NCBI RefSeq assembly: GCF_003130075.1
Contig: NZ_NRCW01000004.1
Coordinates: 124,001 to 188,000, forward strand
Reading direction: 5' to 3'
Length of the DNA: 64,000 nt
From: Aggregatibacter segnis
Lineage (GTDB): Bacteria; Pseudomonadota; Gammaproteobacteria; Enterobacterales; Pasteurellaceae
The notes beneath the pieces were generated by a model that did not search any database, had not been told where the DNA came from, and worked only from the letters and a program-made list of their open reading frames with translations. The first letter of the stretch is position 1; each line of letters begins with the position of its first letter. Positions 9,978 to 19,327 of this stretch are shown here, one piece after another. Made by a program: the position numbers and the translations under genes.

Positions 9978-10919
9978 TTAGATGATAAAATTAGGGGTTA
10001 ACGGAGAAACCGAATTTTCACTTTTAAGCTGTTCCAACATCGTGCGTAACGGTGAAACGTTTAATCCTTTAGCGACAAATCCAAAGTACGCTTTTGGCAT
10101 GTCGTTGAGCACGGATTGAGCAGATTCTTCATCGTCAAATTCCGCAAAAACACAAGCGCCGGTTCCTGTTAATCTTGCCGGAGCATATTTTACCAACCAG
10201 TTCAGTATTTCTTCAACCTCTGAATAGTGATCTCGTACAACTTTTTCGCAATCGTTTACGTATTCTTCGGACAATAATTGTTGTAGTGATTTTTTCGGGG
10301 TATTTCGCGGTAAATCAGGGGAGGAAAAAACCACGGCAGTAGAAATAGACACATTCGGCTTGATCACGAGATACCACTTCTCCGGTGGTTCGCAATAGGT
10401 GATTTTTTCACCTACGCCTTCGGCAAATGCGGCTTTGCCATGCACGAAAATGGGAACATCTGCACCTAAGCTTAAACCAAGAGCGGCAAGTTGCTCGGTG
10501 TCTAAATGGGTTTGCCATAAATGATTTAAGGCAACGAGAGCCGTTGCCGCGTTAGAGGAGCCTCCACCCACGCCACCACCGATAGGCAGAATTTTATCTA
10601 ATTGCAAATCCGCGCCGAGTGAGCAACCGGTTTTTTGCTGTAATAAATGTGCCGCACGATAAATCAAATTATCTTCAGGTGCCAAATCAGCGATTGGCGA
10701 AATTAAATTGATTTTGCCGTCATTTCTTACCTTAATCGATAGCCAATCGCCAAAATCCACAAATTGAAATAGGGTTTGTAATTCGTGATAACCATCCGAG
10801 CGTTTTCCGTTGATATACAAGAAAAGATTTAATTTCGCCGGGCAAGGGAAACGCAGGCCGGCTTCATTATTTAAGCTTTCTGGCACTAAAAGTGCGGTGG
10901 AAAATTGGTATGTTTTCAT
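9978..10919 (-). CDS. ispE: 4-diphosphocytidyl-2-C-methyl-D-erythritol kinase
   Basis: GHMP kinase of the non-mevalonate isoprenoid pathway; phosphorylates CDP-methylerythritol at the 2-hydroxyl. The glycine-rich ATP loop [16 protein letters not shown] is intact, as are N-terminal [10 protein letters not shown] and the C-terminal LTGTGACVF motif. ATG 10919 is preferred over an upstream in-frame ATG at 10931 because it overlaps the lolB stop as ATGA, a translational-coupling arrangement. The protein is then 313 aa with an extension of about 20 residues before the conserved core, part of which is encoded by an uptake sequence (ACCGCACTTTT giving Thr-Ala-Leu). Confidence 0.96.
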   Translation of the reverse strand: MKTYQFSTALLVPESLNNEAGLRFPCPAKLNLFLYINGKRSDGYHELQTLFQFVDFGDWLSIKVRNDGKINLISPIADLAPEDNLIYRAAHLLQQKTGCSLGADLQLDKILPIGGGVGGGSSNAATALVALNHLWQTHLDTEQLAALGLSLGADVPIFVHGKAAFAEGVGEKITYCEPPEKWYLVIKPNVSISTAVVFSSPDLPRNTPKKSLQQLLSEEYVNDCEKVVRDHYSEVEEILNWLVKYAPARLTGTGACVFAEFDDEESAQSVLNDMPKAYFGFVAKGLNVSPLRTMLEQLKSENSVSPLTPNFII

Positions 10920-11542
10920 TTTAAGTTCCATTCATCCACGCGAATTTTCAGGGTTTGTCCCTCGGTTTTCAGTAAGATATTTTCCGGCATCGGTGGCTGG
11001 CGATTGAGGTGATAGGACAGATAATCTGCCGTCCATGTTTTACCATCAACGCGATGGGTAAAAGAACCGAGGAAGTGATTTTCTGCCACTAAATAGTCGC
11101 TGTTATCTTTCGGTTGACCTTTTAGCCAAAAGACAAATTCATCCAATGGGAAATCCATGCCGATAATTTCTCTGAGTAGCATTTTGGCATCAGCCGCAGA
11201 ACGTTGACGTCCTTTATTATCGGAAATCGTCATGCCTTGTGGGTGCATTTGAATTTGTAACGTTTCGCTGCTGAGTGTGGAATAAAGTTTCAACGTGTAA
11301 TTTTGTGGATGGTGATATTGCCAGTCAAAACGGGTAGAGAAACGTTCTTTCGTGCTGATATAACCCAGTTGGCCTAAAGCTTGGTAACTTTTGATTTGTT
11401 GTAACTGTTTTAAATGCTGTTGCCATGTGGGATCCGTTTTTTCGATGTATTTTACATCGGTAGGGCGTTGCTGATCGACGGTACAGCCGCCCAATAACAG
11501 TCCGGCGAAGAGAATCAAAAGAGAAAATTTAACGGTTTTCAT
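10916..11542 (-). CDS. lolB: Outer-membrane lipoprotein receptor LolB
   Basis: LolB takes lipoproteins from the periplasmic carrier LolA and inserts them into the outer membrane. The frame is open further upstream (to 11710), but the start at 11542 yields a proper lipoprotein signal ([20 protein letters not shown], lipobox LGGC) and 208 residues, the family length. The mature domain includes the aromatic [11 protein letters not shown] and [12 protein letters not shown]-like stretches typical of LolB. First gene of lolB-ispE-prs; its stop overlaps the ispE start by four bases. Its partner lolA is encoded at 22.1 kb. Confidence 0.93.
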   Translation of the reverse strand: MKTVKFSLLILFAGLLLGGCTVDQQRPTDVKYIEKTDPTWQQHLKQLQQIKSYQALGQLGYISTKERFSTRFDWQYHHPQNYTLKLYSTLSSETLQIQMHPQGMTISDNKGRQRSAADAKMLLREIIGMDFPLDEFVFWLKGQPKDNSDYLVAENHFLGSFTHRVDGKTWTADYLSYHLNRQPPMPENILLKTEGQTLKIRVDEWNLK

Positions 11543-11615
11543 ACATAACCTGTTTGATAAAAATAACACTGATTTTACGGCTCGCCTATTGTCGCGTAAA
11601 GCATTCGATGCCGAT

Positions 11616-12884
11616 TTAAGGTTTAAAGTGCGGTAAGATTTCTTGGCGTTTTTGTTTGACGGCAAAAATACGTCCGCGATTAAGTTGATCACGAATGGCT
11701 TTGTTTTCAAAACCGGCAGCGATAATTGATTGAATATCTACTTTTAATGCGGCTTGATACAAGGCAATGGCAAATTCCTGTTGAGGGTATTGAATGTGTT
11801 CAAATCCTTTACGGCCTCGTGTATCGGCAAAACAAACAAGAAGAAATTCCATAAAACGCAATGGCTTACGCCATACATCAAAGGTATTAAAGAGTTTTAC
11901 GATCGTTTCAGGGCGTAGCTCAAACACTTTGTGTACATGTGAATGATATTCACAGGTGAGTTCTGCCAGTTGTTGATAATACGTCGGCACTTTTAAACGT
12001 TTACACAGGCTTTTTGTCGGTGCAACGCCCAGTTTTTCATGTCCGTGGTGATGCGGCCAGTTTTGTTTTGGGGTACAGGCTTTGCCTAAGTCATGACAAA
12101 TAGCGGCAAAACGCACCGCACTTTTATGACAATCGACCTGTTCTGAAAGCTGTGTTGCCTGTTGTAATACCATCATTGTATGCACAAAACTGTCGATTTC
12201 CGGATGATATTTTGCCGGATTTGGCACACCATAAAGGGCATCTAATTCGGGAAAGAGTACTTTGAGTGCACCAACTTGACGCAAGGTTTCAAAGTAAATT
12301 TCAGGATTTTTTTCATTTAAGGCTTTTTCAGTTTCTGCCCAAACACGCTCGGCCGTCAGATGCTGTAGCTCTCCTTGCGCACTAAGTGCGGTCATTAATT
12401 GTAGAGTTTCGTCAGCGATGTTGAAGCCTAAGTAATGATAGCGAGCAGCAAAACGGGCAACTCGTAAGACACGTAAAGGATCTTCCGAAAATGCGGGGGA
12501 AACATGACGCAAAACACGTTTTTCTAGATCTTCCACACCATGATAGGGGTCGTATAAATTGCCGGCTAAATCTTGCGCAATAGCGTTAATGGTGAGATCG
12601 CGACGAACTAAATCTTGTTCTAACGTGATGTCAGCTGAAAAATCGCAAATAAAGCCGGTGTAACCTCTGCCCGCTTTGCGTTCAGTACGCGCCAAAGCAT
12701 ACTCTTCTTTGTTTTGTGGATGGAGAAAAACCGGGAAGTCTTTACCGACTTGTTGATAGCCTTGATTCAATAAATCTTGTGGCGTGGCGCCCACAATCAC
12801 CCAATCCCGATCTTTGACGGGGAGGTTGAGGAGCTGATCGCGAACTGCGCCTCCGACTAAATAGACGTGAAATTTTTCCGCCAT
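11616..12884 (-). CDS. cca: Multifunctional CCA-adding tRNA nucleotidyltransferase
   Basis: Adds and repairs the 3'-CCA end of tRNA. The class II nucleotidyltransferase core shows [10 protein letters not shown] and the metal-binding DRD at its N-terminus, then an arginine-rich RNA-binding region, and a C-terminal HD phosphohydrolase domain (CHDLGK, HHHGHE), the E. coli-like long form. ATG 12884 is chosen over TTG 12893: its A is the last base of the ygiM stop (TAATG), a coupled start, giving 422 aa. The ygiM-cca pair is conserved in E. coli. Confidence 0.96.
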   Translation of the reverse strand: MAEKFHVYLVGGAVRDQLLNLPVKDRDWVIVGATPQDLLNQGYQQVGKDFPVFLHPQNKEEYALARTERKAGRGYTGFICDFSADITLEQDLVRRDLTINAIAQDLAGNLYDPYHGVEDLEKRVLRHVSPAFSEDPLRVLRVARFAARYHYLGFNIADETLQLMTALSAQGELQHLTAERVWAETEKALNEKNPEIYFETLRQVGALKVLFPELDALYGVPNPAKYHPEIDSFVHTMMVLQQATQLSEQVDCHKSAVRFAAICHDLGKACTPKQNWPHHHGHEKLGVAPTKSLCKRLKVPTYYQQLAELTCEYHSHVHKVFELRPETIVKLFNTFDVWRKPLRFMEFLLVCFADTRGRKGFEHIQYPQQEFAIALYQAALKVDIQSIIAAGFENKAIRDQLNRGRIFAVKQKRQEILPHFKP

Positions 12885-13495
12885 TATGACCAACTATCGC
12901 GACGACGGCGTTTAGGCATAATAAGCGGTAATACTAAGCCGAGAACTAATCCCACGCCAAGTACCGAACCGCCGTAGATGAACCATTGAATGGCAATTTC
13001 GCGTTTGCCGGCATCTAACATGGCTTCTAAATCACGATTTTTATTTTTGGTCATTTCCAACTCCCGTTTGAGTTGGGAATTTTGTTCTAATAATTCGCTA
13101 CTTTGTTGCTCCGCCTGTTTGGTTCGGCGTTGCATTTCTACGGTGCGTTTTTGCCAATCATCGTCTAACCGATTGAGTTTTAAACTCAATTCTTGAATTT
13201 GATTTTTTAATCTTGGATTTTCATCTTTGCTACTGGCGTTAGTACTGAGTTCACTGCTTAAAATCCAGGCTTCACGGTTTTTACTGTCGCGAACCAGTGT
13301 GTAACGATCTTTTTTATCTAATACGGTAACGGCTTCGCCTGCTTGAATGGTACCGGCAATTTTAAATTGTTCACCGGCGCCTTTGCGTAAAAACGTGGAG
13401 AGGTTTTCTGTGACGTATTTTGTTTCTCCTTGTGCGGCAGACATGCCAACAGTGAAGCAAAATAGCGCAAGCAGTGTAGATAAAGCTTTTTGCAT
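12884..13495 (-). CDS. ygiM: YgiM-like SH3-domain membrane protein (TIGR04211 family)
   Basis: A 203-residue envelope protein of unknown exact role: signal peptide ([20 protein letters not shown]), bacterial SH3 domain (about residues 25-90, with [15 protein letters not shown]), a long coiled coil (about 95-175, rich in Gln, Lys, Glu and Leu), and a C-terminal membrane helix followed by a basic RRRRR-rich tail. The frame is open to 13648, but 13495 has AAGGA eight bases upstream and starts the signal peptide. Translationally coupled to cca by TAATG. Confidence 0.88.
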   Translation of the reverse strand: MQKALSTLLALFCFTVGMSAAQGETKYVTENLSTFLRKGAGEQFKIAGTIQAGEAVTVLDKKDRYTLVRDSKNREAWILSSELSTNASSKDENPRLKNQIQELSLKLNRLDDDWQKRTVEMQRRTKQAEQQSSELLEQNSQLKRELEMTKNKNRDLEAMLDAGKREIAIQWFIYGGSVLGVGLVLGLVLPLIMPKRRRRDSWS

Positions 13496-13519
13496 AGGGA
13501 AATCCTTTATAAAAAAACG

Positions 13520-13562
13520 AAAAGTGCGGTGAAATTTTAACGTAAATATTGACCGCACTTTT
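13520..13562 (-). terminator. Paired uptake-sequence terminator of the phosphate transporter gene
   Basis: AAAAGTGCGGT (13520-13530) pairs with ACCGCACTTTT (13552-13562), 11 bp with a 21-base loop. It separates the phosphate transporter genes from ygiM-cca on the minus strand. Confidence 0.6.
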
Positions 13563-13572
13563 TCAGACAGGA

Positions 13573-14838
13573 TTAATGGAAAATAGTTGTTAAGAGGTAA
13601 TAAATAATAATGGCGAAGAACGCACCGGCCGGTAGCGTAACCACCCAAGAAACAACAATATTACGAATAACGTTTAAGTTAATGGCCGCGATACCGCGCG
13701 CAAAACCGATACCTAATACCGCACCAACAAGGGTTTGCGTAGTGGAAATCGGCAATCCGGTGCCGGACGCGATAACCACGGTGGTCGCGGTAGCAAATTG
13801 GGCGGCAAAACCACGGCTAGGGGTCAGATCTGTAATGCCGGTACCGATGGTTGCCATCACTTTATAACCCATAACAATTAAACCAACAACGATCCCTGCG
13901 GCGCCTAAAGGTAGAATCCACCACGCAAGGGGAACGTTGTTAACAATCTGACCGCCACTTTCAATAATGGCAACAACCGCAGAAAGTGGGCCAATTGCAT
14001 TGGCTACATCGTTTGATCCATGGGCAAACGCCATGGCGCAAGCGGTCATCAACATCAGAATACTGAAGACTTTTTCTACCCCGCCGAAGGAGCCGCCTTC
14101 CAACATTTTGTATTTAAATTTGATGCTACGGAAATAAAAGTGGCTGTAAATAATGGAAATAATACCGATAGCAAAAGAAATCAGTAAATTCTCCATGCTA
14201 CTTAAATTCAATCCAACGTGTTTTAACCCTTTGTTTAAGGTCACGATACACAAAATAAAAATGGTGATGCCCATGTAGTAAGGGCCGTATTTTTGTGCAT
14301 TTCTGAAAGGACTTTCTGTATCGAAAATCAGTTTTTGTGTGCTGATAAAAATAGCGTAAGCAAGTAAACCGGCAAGTAAGGGGGTGATAAACCAGCTACC
14401 TACAATATTTTTAATATTGCTCCAGTCAACAGAGTGCGGTCCTGCAGTCACGCAAGCAAAACCGATGATCGCACCGACGATAGAGTGAGTAGTGGATACC
14501 GGCCAGCCCATGCGGGAGGCGATTAATAACCATGTACCTGAAGCGAATAAGGCCGACATCATACCAAAGACCAGCACTTCCGGCTCGGCAACAAATTGCA
14601 TGGTGTCGATAATGCCGCTTTTGATGGTTTCGGTGACTTCGCCACCAGCAAGATAAGCACCTGACGCTTCAAAAATCATTGCAATAATAATGGCTTGTTT
14701 TGCTGTGATTGTTCCTGAGCCAACGGATGTTCCCATTGCATTTGAAACATCGTTGGCTCCTACGCCAAAGGCCATGAAAAAGCCAAAAACGGCTGTAATG
14801 AAAATTAATAATGAGCCGTATTGATGAAGTAGTTCCAT
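13573..14838 (-). CDS. Inorganic phosphate transporter, PiT family
   Basis: A 421-residue inner-membrane protein with about 10-11 hydrophobic segments, importing phosphate with a cation. The duplicated PiT signature is present in both halves: GANDVSNAMG near the N-terminus and GSNDVANAIGP in the middle, plus ISTTQTLVGA. It follows, by 25 bases, a DUF47 (PhoU-like) gene, the common Pit-plus-Pit-accessory pair; the same pair occurs in H. influenzae. No PstSCAB or PhoBR genes are nearby. Confidence 0.93.
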   Translation of the reverse strand: MELLHQYGSLLIFITAVFGFFMAFGVGANDVSNAMGTSVGSGTITAKQAIIIAMIFEASGAYLAGGEVTETIKSGIIDTMQFVAEPEVLVFGMMSALFASGTWLLIASRMGWPVSTTHSIVGAIIGFACVTAGPHSVDWSNIKNIVGSWFITPLLAGLLAYAIFISTQKLIFDTESPFRNAQKYGPYYMGITIFILCIVTLNKGLKHVGLNLSSMENLLISFAIGIISIIYSHFYFRSIKFKYKMLEGGSFGGVEKVFSILMLMTACAMAFAHGSNDVANAIGPLSAVVAIIESGGQIVNNVPLAWWILPLGAAGIVVGLIVMGYKVMATIGTGITDLTPSRGFAAQFATATTVVIASGTGLPISTTQTLVGAVLGIGFARGIAAINLNVIRNIVVSWVVTLPAGAFFAIIIYYLLTTIFH

Positions 14839-14863
14839 TGAAAAATACCTAAGTAAATGGAAA

Positions 14864-15544
14864 TTATGAGCGAGCCAGCATTAATTCAATGCGTGAACCG
14901 ACTCGTTGTGCTTGGTCGGCAAGCACGCCAACCCATTCAATAATTTTATATAAGAACATGACATCGATTGGGTTGTAACGACCTTCAACCTCATAAAGCA
15001 TTTTTCTTAATTTGATTTGCATCTGATCGGTATCATCTTCAATGATATCCAACTCGTTAATCATTTGATTAACAAAGTTTAATTCGCGACCTTTGAAACC
15101 GGTTTCTAATAATTGATCCATTTCTTCGATCACTTTATGGGCTTGTTCGGTGGCGTCTAAGCTGCGTCTCACATAACTCATAAATTCATCGTGCATTTCC
15201 GGCGGAATACCGAATTGGCGTCCAACCATACGGCCGGCGATGTCTTTTGCGTAATTCGCTAATTTGTCTTGTTGTGTGACCAATTCTAATAAATCGGTAC
15301 GTTCAATCGGCATGAATAAACCGCGTGGTAATTTCAAACGGATTTCACGTTTTAACGCATCGGCTTGACGCTCATGAGCGGAAATATCTAAACGGAATTG
15401 TTCAGCGGCATTCCAGTCTTCACGGAAGATCGCTTCAAAGAAAGGAACCAATAATTCACAGCATTCAGTGACTTTATTGGAGTGTTTTTGTAACGGCTTT
15501 AAAGGGGAGTGGGCAAATAATCCAAGGATGTTATTCATTGCCAT
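14864..15544 (-). CDS. DUF47/TIGR00153 PhoU-like phosphate transport regulator
   Basis: An all-helical cytosolic protein of 226 residues related to PhoU, thought to modulate the Pit transporter encoded directly downstream. Visible family features include MAMNNILGLFAHSPLKPL at the N-terminus, PRGLFMPIERTDLLEL and the C-terminal EWVGVLADQAQRVGSRIE. AGGAG lies eight bases before ATG 15544, which is therefore preferred to ATG 15538. Divergent from ygiF, with about 160 bases between them. Confidence 0.9.
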   Translation of the reverse strand: MAMNNILGLFAHSPLKPLQKHSNKVTECCELLVPFFEAIFREDWNAAEQFRLDISAHERQADALKREIRLKLPRGLFMPIERTDLLELVTQQDKLANYAKDIAGRMVGRQFGIPPEMHDEFMSYVRRSLDATEQAHKVIEEMDQLLETGFKGRELNFVNQMINELDIIEDDTDQMQIKLRKMLYEVEGRYNPIDVMFLYKIIEWVGVLADQAQRVGSRIELMLARS

Positions 15545-15702
15545 GAAGATGACTCCTAATTAAGGTTAATAATTCACGCGCATATTACCTGATGTAAATG
15601 AAAAATTCACGATTTTAATCGAAAAAATCAGGCTTTTATTGGATAATAAAACCCGTGAATTCAGAGTAAATACAAAACTTTATGATCTTAAAGGATTTTA
15701 TC

Positions 15703-16776
15703 ATGGTAAACGAAATTGAATTGAAATTAGCGGTCGGTGATATTCATGAGGAACAGCTCAATACCCTGCTACATCATTTTCACGTTATCGATCAGCAAAA
15801 AGCCTTTTTAGCCAATACCTATTACGACACTGCCGATAACTATTTCACTCAACAGAAAATGGGCTTGCGTGTGCGTCAGCAAGATGACCATTACACCTTG
15901 ACCTTAAAAACCGATGGCAAAGTATCCGGTGGGTTGCATGTGCGTCCGGAATATAATGTGGAATTACCGACATCAGAACCTAATTTAGCAGCGTTAATCC
16001 GTCAGCACGGGCTTGTATTAGAAAATGTTGATGAGCCCTTACAGCCGATTTTTAGCACCGACTTTATGCGCCAAACATGGCTGGTTCAATATACGCCCGA
16101 TTGCCAAATTGAAGTGGCTTTTGATCAGGGAAATGTTATTGCAGGTGACAAACAACAGCCTATTCGTGAAATTGAGTTTGAAGTAAAGTCTGGTGAATTG
16201 AGGCCATTTTTTGCCTTTGTCGCTGATTTTTTAACCCATTATGCGGGCAAGGTACATTTTTATTCCGTCAGTAAAGCAAAACGCGGGTATCAATTAGCCC
16301 AAAATAAAACGATGAAAGCCGGTGATTGGATTGAACAGTGGCGCGGCTTTTTGTATTCGGAAAAACGGATGCAAAAAACAACGGAAAAATTGACCGCACT
16401 TTTAGCTTATGAGCAGTCTTTAGTGGAAGAAACGCTCGCTTTAGGGGCTCATTTTTTTGTATCGGATTTTATTAAAACCGTAGAGCGCGTTGGGGCTTTT
16501 TTCAACCTGTATCATTATTACGAAGACAATAAATCTTTATTAGAAGCAGCGTTGAATGAACAGCTGGCAGCGAATCAACATTATGCACAGGAAAATGCGT
16601 TGAACGATTTAACTGAAGCGAATGCGGATGTTTTGGTGAAACTGCATGAGGTCATTCGTTTGCACAGTGAGACGAAAGATAATGCGTTGGCGATGAATAA
16701 ATTGCTCGATCTTATTCAAACGCCGCAATATGCACAACGCATGCTTCACCTGATGACGTTAACGATCGGCGGATAA
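15703..16776 (+). CDS. ygiF: CYTH-CHAD inorganic triphosphatase, YgiF-like
   Basis: The N-terminal CYTH domain (about residues 1-200) has the EIELKL (ExExK) signature right after the start and GLRVRQQ and LTLKT strands lining the triphosphate tunnel; the E. coli homologue hydrolyses inorganic triphosphate. A helical CHAD-like region follows, shorter than in E. coli (357 versus about 433 residues overall). AAAGGA (15690-15695) seven bases before ATG 15703 rules out the upstream ATG at 15682. radA starts three bases after the stop, so the two are cotranscribed. In E. coli ygiF is next to ygiM-cca; here they are separated by the Pit genes. Confidence 0.87.
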   Translation: MVNEIELKLAVGDIHEEQLNTLLHHFHVIDQQKAFLANTYYDTADNYFTQQKMGLRVRQQDDHYTLTLKTDGKVSGGLHVRPEYNVELPTSEPNLAALIRQHGLVLENVDEPLQPIFSTDFMRQTWLVQYTPDCQIEVAFDQGNVIAGDKQQPIREIEFEVKSGELRPFFAFVADFLTHYAGKVHFYSVSKAKRGYQLAQNKTMKAGDWIEQWRGFLYSEKRMQKTTEKLTALLAYEQSLVEETLALGAHFFVSDFIKTVERVGAFFNLYHYYEDNKSLLEAALNEQLAANQHYAQENALNDLTEANADVLVKLHEVIRLHSETKDNALAMNKLLDLIQTPQYAQRMLHLMTLTIGG

Positions 16777-16779
16777 CCT

Positions 16780-18153
16780 ATGGCGAAAACAAAAACAGCT
16801 TATGTTTGTAACGATTGCGGCGCGGAATATTCCCGTTGGCAAGGGCAGTGTGGCGCTTGTAAAGCTTGGAATACCATCACTGAAGTGCGGTTGGTTTCTA
16901 CGCCAAATAATAAAGCGGATCGATTTAGTGGCTATGCCGGTGAGACTCGCGCCAAAATTCAAACGTTAAGTGAAATTAGCCTACAAGAAACTCCGCGTTT
17001 TAGCAGTGGTTTTTATGAACTGGATCGCGTGCTGGGCGGCGGGGTAGTACCGGGCAGTGCCATTCTGATTGGAGGTCATCCTGGCGCGGGGAAAAGTACA
17101 TTATTGTTGCAGGTGATGTGTCATTTGTCGCAAAAAATGACCGCACTTTATGTGACCGGTGAAGAGTCCTTGCAACAGGTCGCCATGCGTGCCAAACGCC
17201 TCGGTTTACCACCGGAAAAACTGAATATGCTGTCGGAAACTTCCGTCGAGCAGATTTGTAATTTGGCGGATCAATTAAAACCGCAAATTATCGTGATCGA
17301 CTCTATTCAGGTAATGCATTTGGCGGATATTCAATCATCACCGGGCAGTGTGGCACAAGTGCGTGAATGTGCTTCTTTTTTAACGCGTTATGCAAAAACC
17401 CGGCAAGTGGCAATCATTATGGTGGGGCATGTCACCAAAGACGGTACCCTTGCCGGGCCGAAGGTGTTAGAGCATGCCATCGACTGTTCCTTATTATTGG
17501 AAGGCGAAACAGATTCCCGCTACCGCACCCTGCGTAGCCACAAAAACCGCTTTGGTGCCGTGAATGAGTTGGGCGTATTTGCCATGACAGAACAAGGTTT
17601 GCGTGAAGTGAAAAACCCATCGGCAATCTTTTTAAGTCGCGGTGATGAACAAACGCCCGGTAGCTCGGTGATGGTGCTATGGGAAGGTACACGCCCGTTG
17701 TTGGTGGAAATTCAAGCGCTGGTGGATCATTCTATGCTCGCTAATCCACGTCGTGTTGCCGTAGGGTTGGAGCAAAATCGTCTTGCTTTATTACTGGCTG
17801 TGTTACATCGCCACGGGGGATTGCAAATGGCGGATCAAGATGTGTTTGTGAATGTCGTTGGCGGTGTTAAAGTTACCGAAACCAGTGCCGATTTGGCGTT
17901 GCTTTTGGCGCTGATTTCCAGCTTTCGTAACCGTCCGTTACCACAAGATCTTGTGGTGTTTGGCGAGGTGGGATTAGCCGGTGAAATTCGCCCTGTGCCA
18001 AGTGGGCAGGAACGCATTAGCGAGGCCGCAAAACATGGCTTTAAACGCGCGATTGTCCCCTTCGGAAATAAGCCGAAACATGCGGTGGAAAACATGCAAG
18101 TGTTTACTGTGAAGAAACTTGTTGATGCACTAGGGATCTTAGATTCGCTTTAA
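16780..18153 (+). CDS. radA: DNA repair/recombination ATPase RadA (Sms)
   Basis: A RecA-like helicase promoting branch migration in recombination; in Pasteurellaceae and Gram-positives it also aids natural transformation. It has a four-cysteine zinc finger (C10, C13, C24, C27), Walker A GGHPGAGKST, the RadA-specific KNRFG motif, and a C-terminal Lon-like domain (GEVGLAGEIRPV). Length 457 is normal. Coupled to ygiF. An uptake sequence lies inside the gene at 17140-17148, coding for Thr-Ala-Leu. Confidence 0.97.
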   Translation: MAKTKTAYVCNDCGAEYSRWQGQCGACKAWNTITEVRLVSTPNNKADRFSGYAGETRAKIQTLSEISLQETPRFSSGFYELDRVLGGGVVPGSAILIGGHPGAGKSTLLLQVMCHLSQKMTALYVTGEESLQQVAMRAKRLGLPPEKLNMLSETSVEQICNLADQLKPQIIVIDSIQVMHLADIQSSPGSVAQVRECASFLTRYAKTRQVAIIMVGHVTKDGTLAGPKVLEHAIDCSLLLEGETDSRYRTLRSHKNRFGAVNELGVFAMTEQGLREVKNPSAIFLSRGDEQTPGSSVMVLWEGTRPLLVEIQALVDHSMLANPRRVAVGLEQNRLALLLAVLHRHGGLQMADQDVFVNVVGGVKVTETSADLALLLALISSFRNRPLPQDLVVFGEVGLAGEIRPVPSGQERISEAAKHGFKRAIVPFGNKPKHAVENMQVFTVKKLVDALGILDSL

Positions 18154-18201
18154 AAAATGACCGCACTTTTGAAAATGCGGATGAATAAAAACGATAGATA
18201 A

Positions 18202-18232
18202 AAAAATAGCCCTTTTGAGAAGGGCTATTTTT
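18202..18232. terminator. Bidirectional terminator between radA and the cold-shock gene
   Basis: A perfect 13-bp stem (18202-18214 with 18220-18232) with five-base loop; A run on the left and T run on the right allow termination of both converging transcripts. Confidence 0.9.
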
Positions 18233-18247
18233 ATGTAGAAATGTTTC

Positions 18248-18457
18248 TTAAATCACTTCAACGTCAACGGCTGTTGGACCACGTTGGGAATCTTGTACGT
18301 TAAAAGCAACACGGTCGCCTTCGTTTAAAGTACGGAAATTATTACCCACGATGCCGGAGAAGTGTACGAATACATCTTTAGAACCATCTTCTGGGGCGAT
18401 AAAACCGAAACCTTTTGTTGAATTGAACCATTTTACGGTGCCGTTTAATTTAGACAT
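18248..18457 (-). CDS. Cold-shock domain protein (CspA family)
   Basis: A 69-residue single-domain RNA/DNA-binding beta barrel with both RNP motifs, KGFGFI and VFVHF, and N-terminal NGTVKWFN. Such proteins melt RNA secondary structure and act as RNA chaperones; which paralogue (CspC/D/E type) cannot be decided from sequence alone. AAGGAAG sits just before the ATG. The upstream 373 bases carry no gene, so a long leader like that of other csp mRNAs is possible. Confidence 0.93.
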   Translation of the reverse strand: MSKLNGTVKWFNSTKGFGFIAPEDGSKDVFVHFSGIVGNNFRTLNEGDRVAFNVQDSQRGPTAVDVEVI

Positions 18458-18830
18458 GTTGTCTTCCTTATTTGAAATAATGAAATTGTGTGCTTATGTT
18501 CAGCACGAATTGCTAGCGATTTAACTTAAATAGAGATGGATAAATTGAATCTTCAAAGCACAAATTCAAAACTTGAATGAGGAAGAACCGAAATAACTAA
18601 CTTACTGAAGTGATTGTCTAGCGGGTGCTCATTAGAACACGCGAAAGAAATGAAAACAATCTCTTTTTGCTCAGATCTGTATTGTTCTTTGATTGAATGC
18701 AAAATAGAGTTAAACAAATTAAATTTTGTATTAAATGAATATTGGAGAGCTTTCTACTTTCTTACTGCAATATTGGGCCAAATAGGCTAGAATTAATCAC
18801 TATTTTCTCTCATTCATACGAACGTCACAC
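18458..18830. other. Gene-free region between divergent csp and lrp
   Basis: 373 AT-rich bases without a credible open frame. It must hold the promoters of csp (minus) and lrp (plus). A weak hairpin (GTGCT 18490-18494 with AGCAC 18502-18506) lies in the csp leader. I see no E. coli-like cold box. No uptake sequence occurs here. Confidence 0.6.
18765..18793 (+). promoter_or_regulatory. Candidate lrp promoter
   Basis: TAGAAT (18788-18793) with CTGCAA 17 bases upstream (18765-18770). Predicted start near 18800 gives a leader of about 31 nt before the lrp ATG. The -35 is weak. Confidence 0.35.
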
Positions 18831-19310
18831 ATGGAAAAGAAATTAACAAAAGCTTTAGATGCTATTGATATAAAAATACTCAATGAATTACAACGCAACG
18901 GCAAAATTTCCAACATAGATTTGTCCAAAAAAGTGGGATTATCACCGACACCTTGTTTAGAACGTGTAAAACGTTTGGAGAAACAAGGGGTGATTATGGG
19001 ATATCGCGCCTTACTGAATCCGGAATTATTGGATTCGCCATTGTTAGTGATCGTAGAAATTACTTTAGTCCGTGGTAAACCGGATGTCTTTGAAGAATTT
19101 AATTTAGCAGTACAACAGTTGGATGAAATTCAAGAATGCCATTTGGTTTCCGGTGATTTCGATTATTTATTGAAAACCCGAGTGGCGGATATGGCAGCGT
19201 ACCGTAAATTGCTGGGGACCACTTTGCTACGGTTACCCGGCGTGAATGACACTCGCACTTATGTGGTAATGGAAGAAGTCAAACAAACCAATTTTTTACA
19301 GTTGAAATAG
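18831..19310 (+). CDS. lrp: Leucine-responsive regulatory protein
   Basis: Global transcription regulator of the Lrp/AsnC family, DNA-binding and leucine-sensing, acting as an octamer/hexadecamer. The N-terminal winged helix-turn-helix (about residues 12-60: ILNELQRNGKISNIDLSKK, LSPTPCLERVKRLE) is followed by the RAM ligand-binding domain (IQECHLVSGDFDYLLK). 159 residues, close to the E. coli 164. It begins the conserved lrp-ftsK-lolA-rarA run; ftsK starts 17 bases after its stop. Confidence 0.96.
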   Translation: MEKKLTKALDAIDIKILNELQRNGKISNIDLSKKVGLSPTPCLERVKRLEKQGVIMGYRALLNPELLDSPLLVIVEITLVRGKPDVFEEFNLAVQQLDEIQECHLVSGDFDYLLKTRVADMAAYRKLLGTTLLRLPGVNDTRTYVVMEEVKQTNFLQLK

Positions 19311-19327
19311 AGATAAAGTCGTAACGC

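Noticed and set aside
9791-9985. Plus-strand open frame antisense to prs
   Set aside because: Shadow frame opposite a highly conserved gene; codon pattern follows prs.
11543-11710. N-terminal extension of LolB
   Set aside because: Would bury the lipoprotein signal peptide inside the protein; the internal ATG at 11542 fits the family.
13496-13648. N-terminal extension of YgiM
   Set aside because: Overlaps the terminator hairpin and precedes a signal peptide with its own ribosome binding site.
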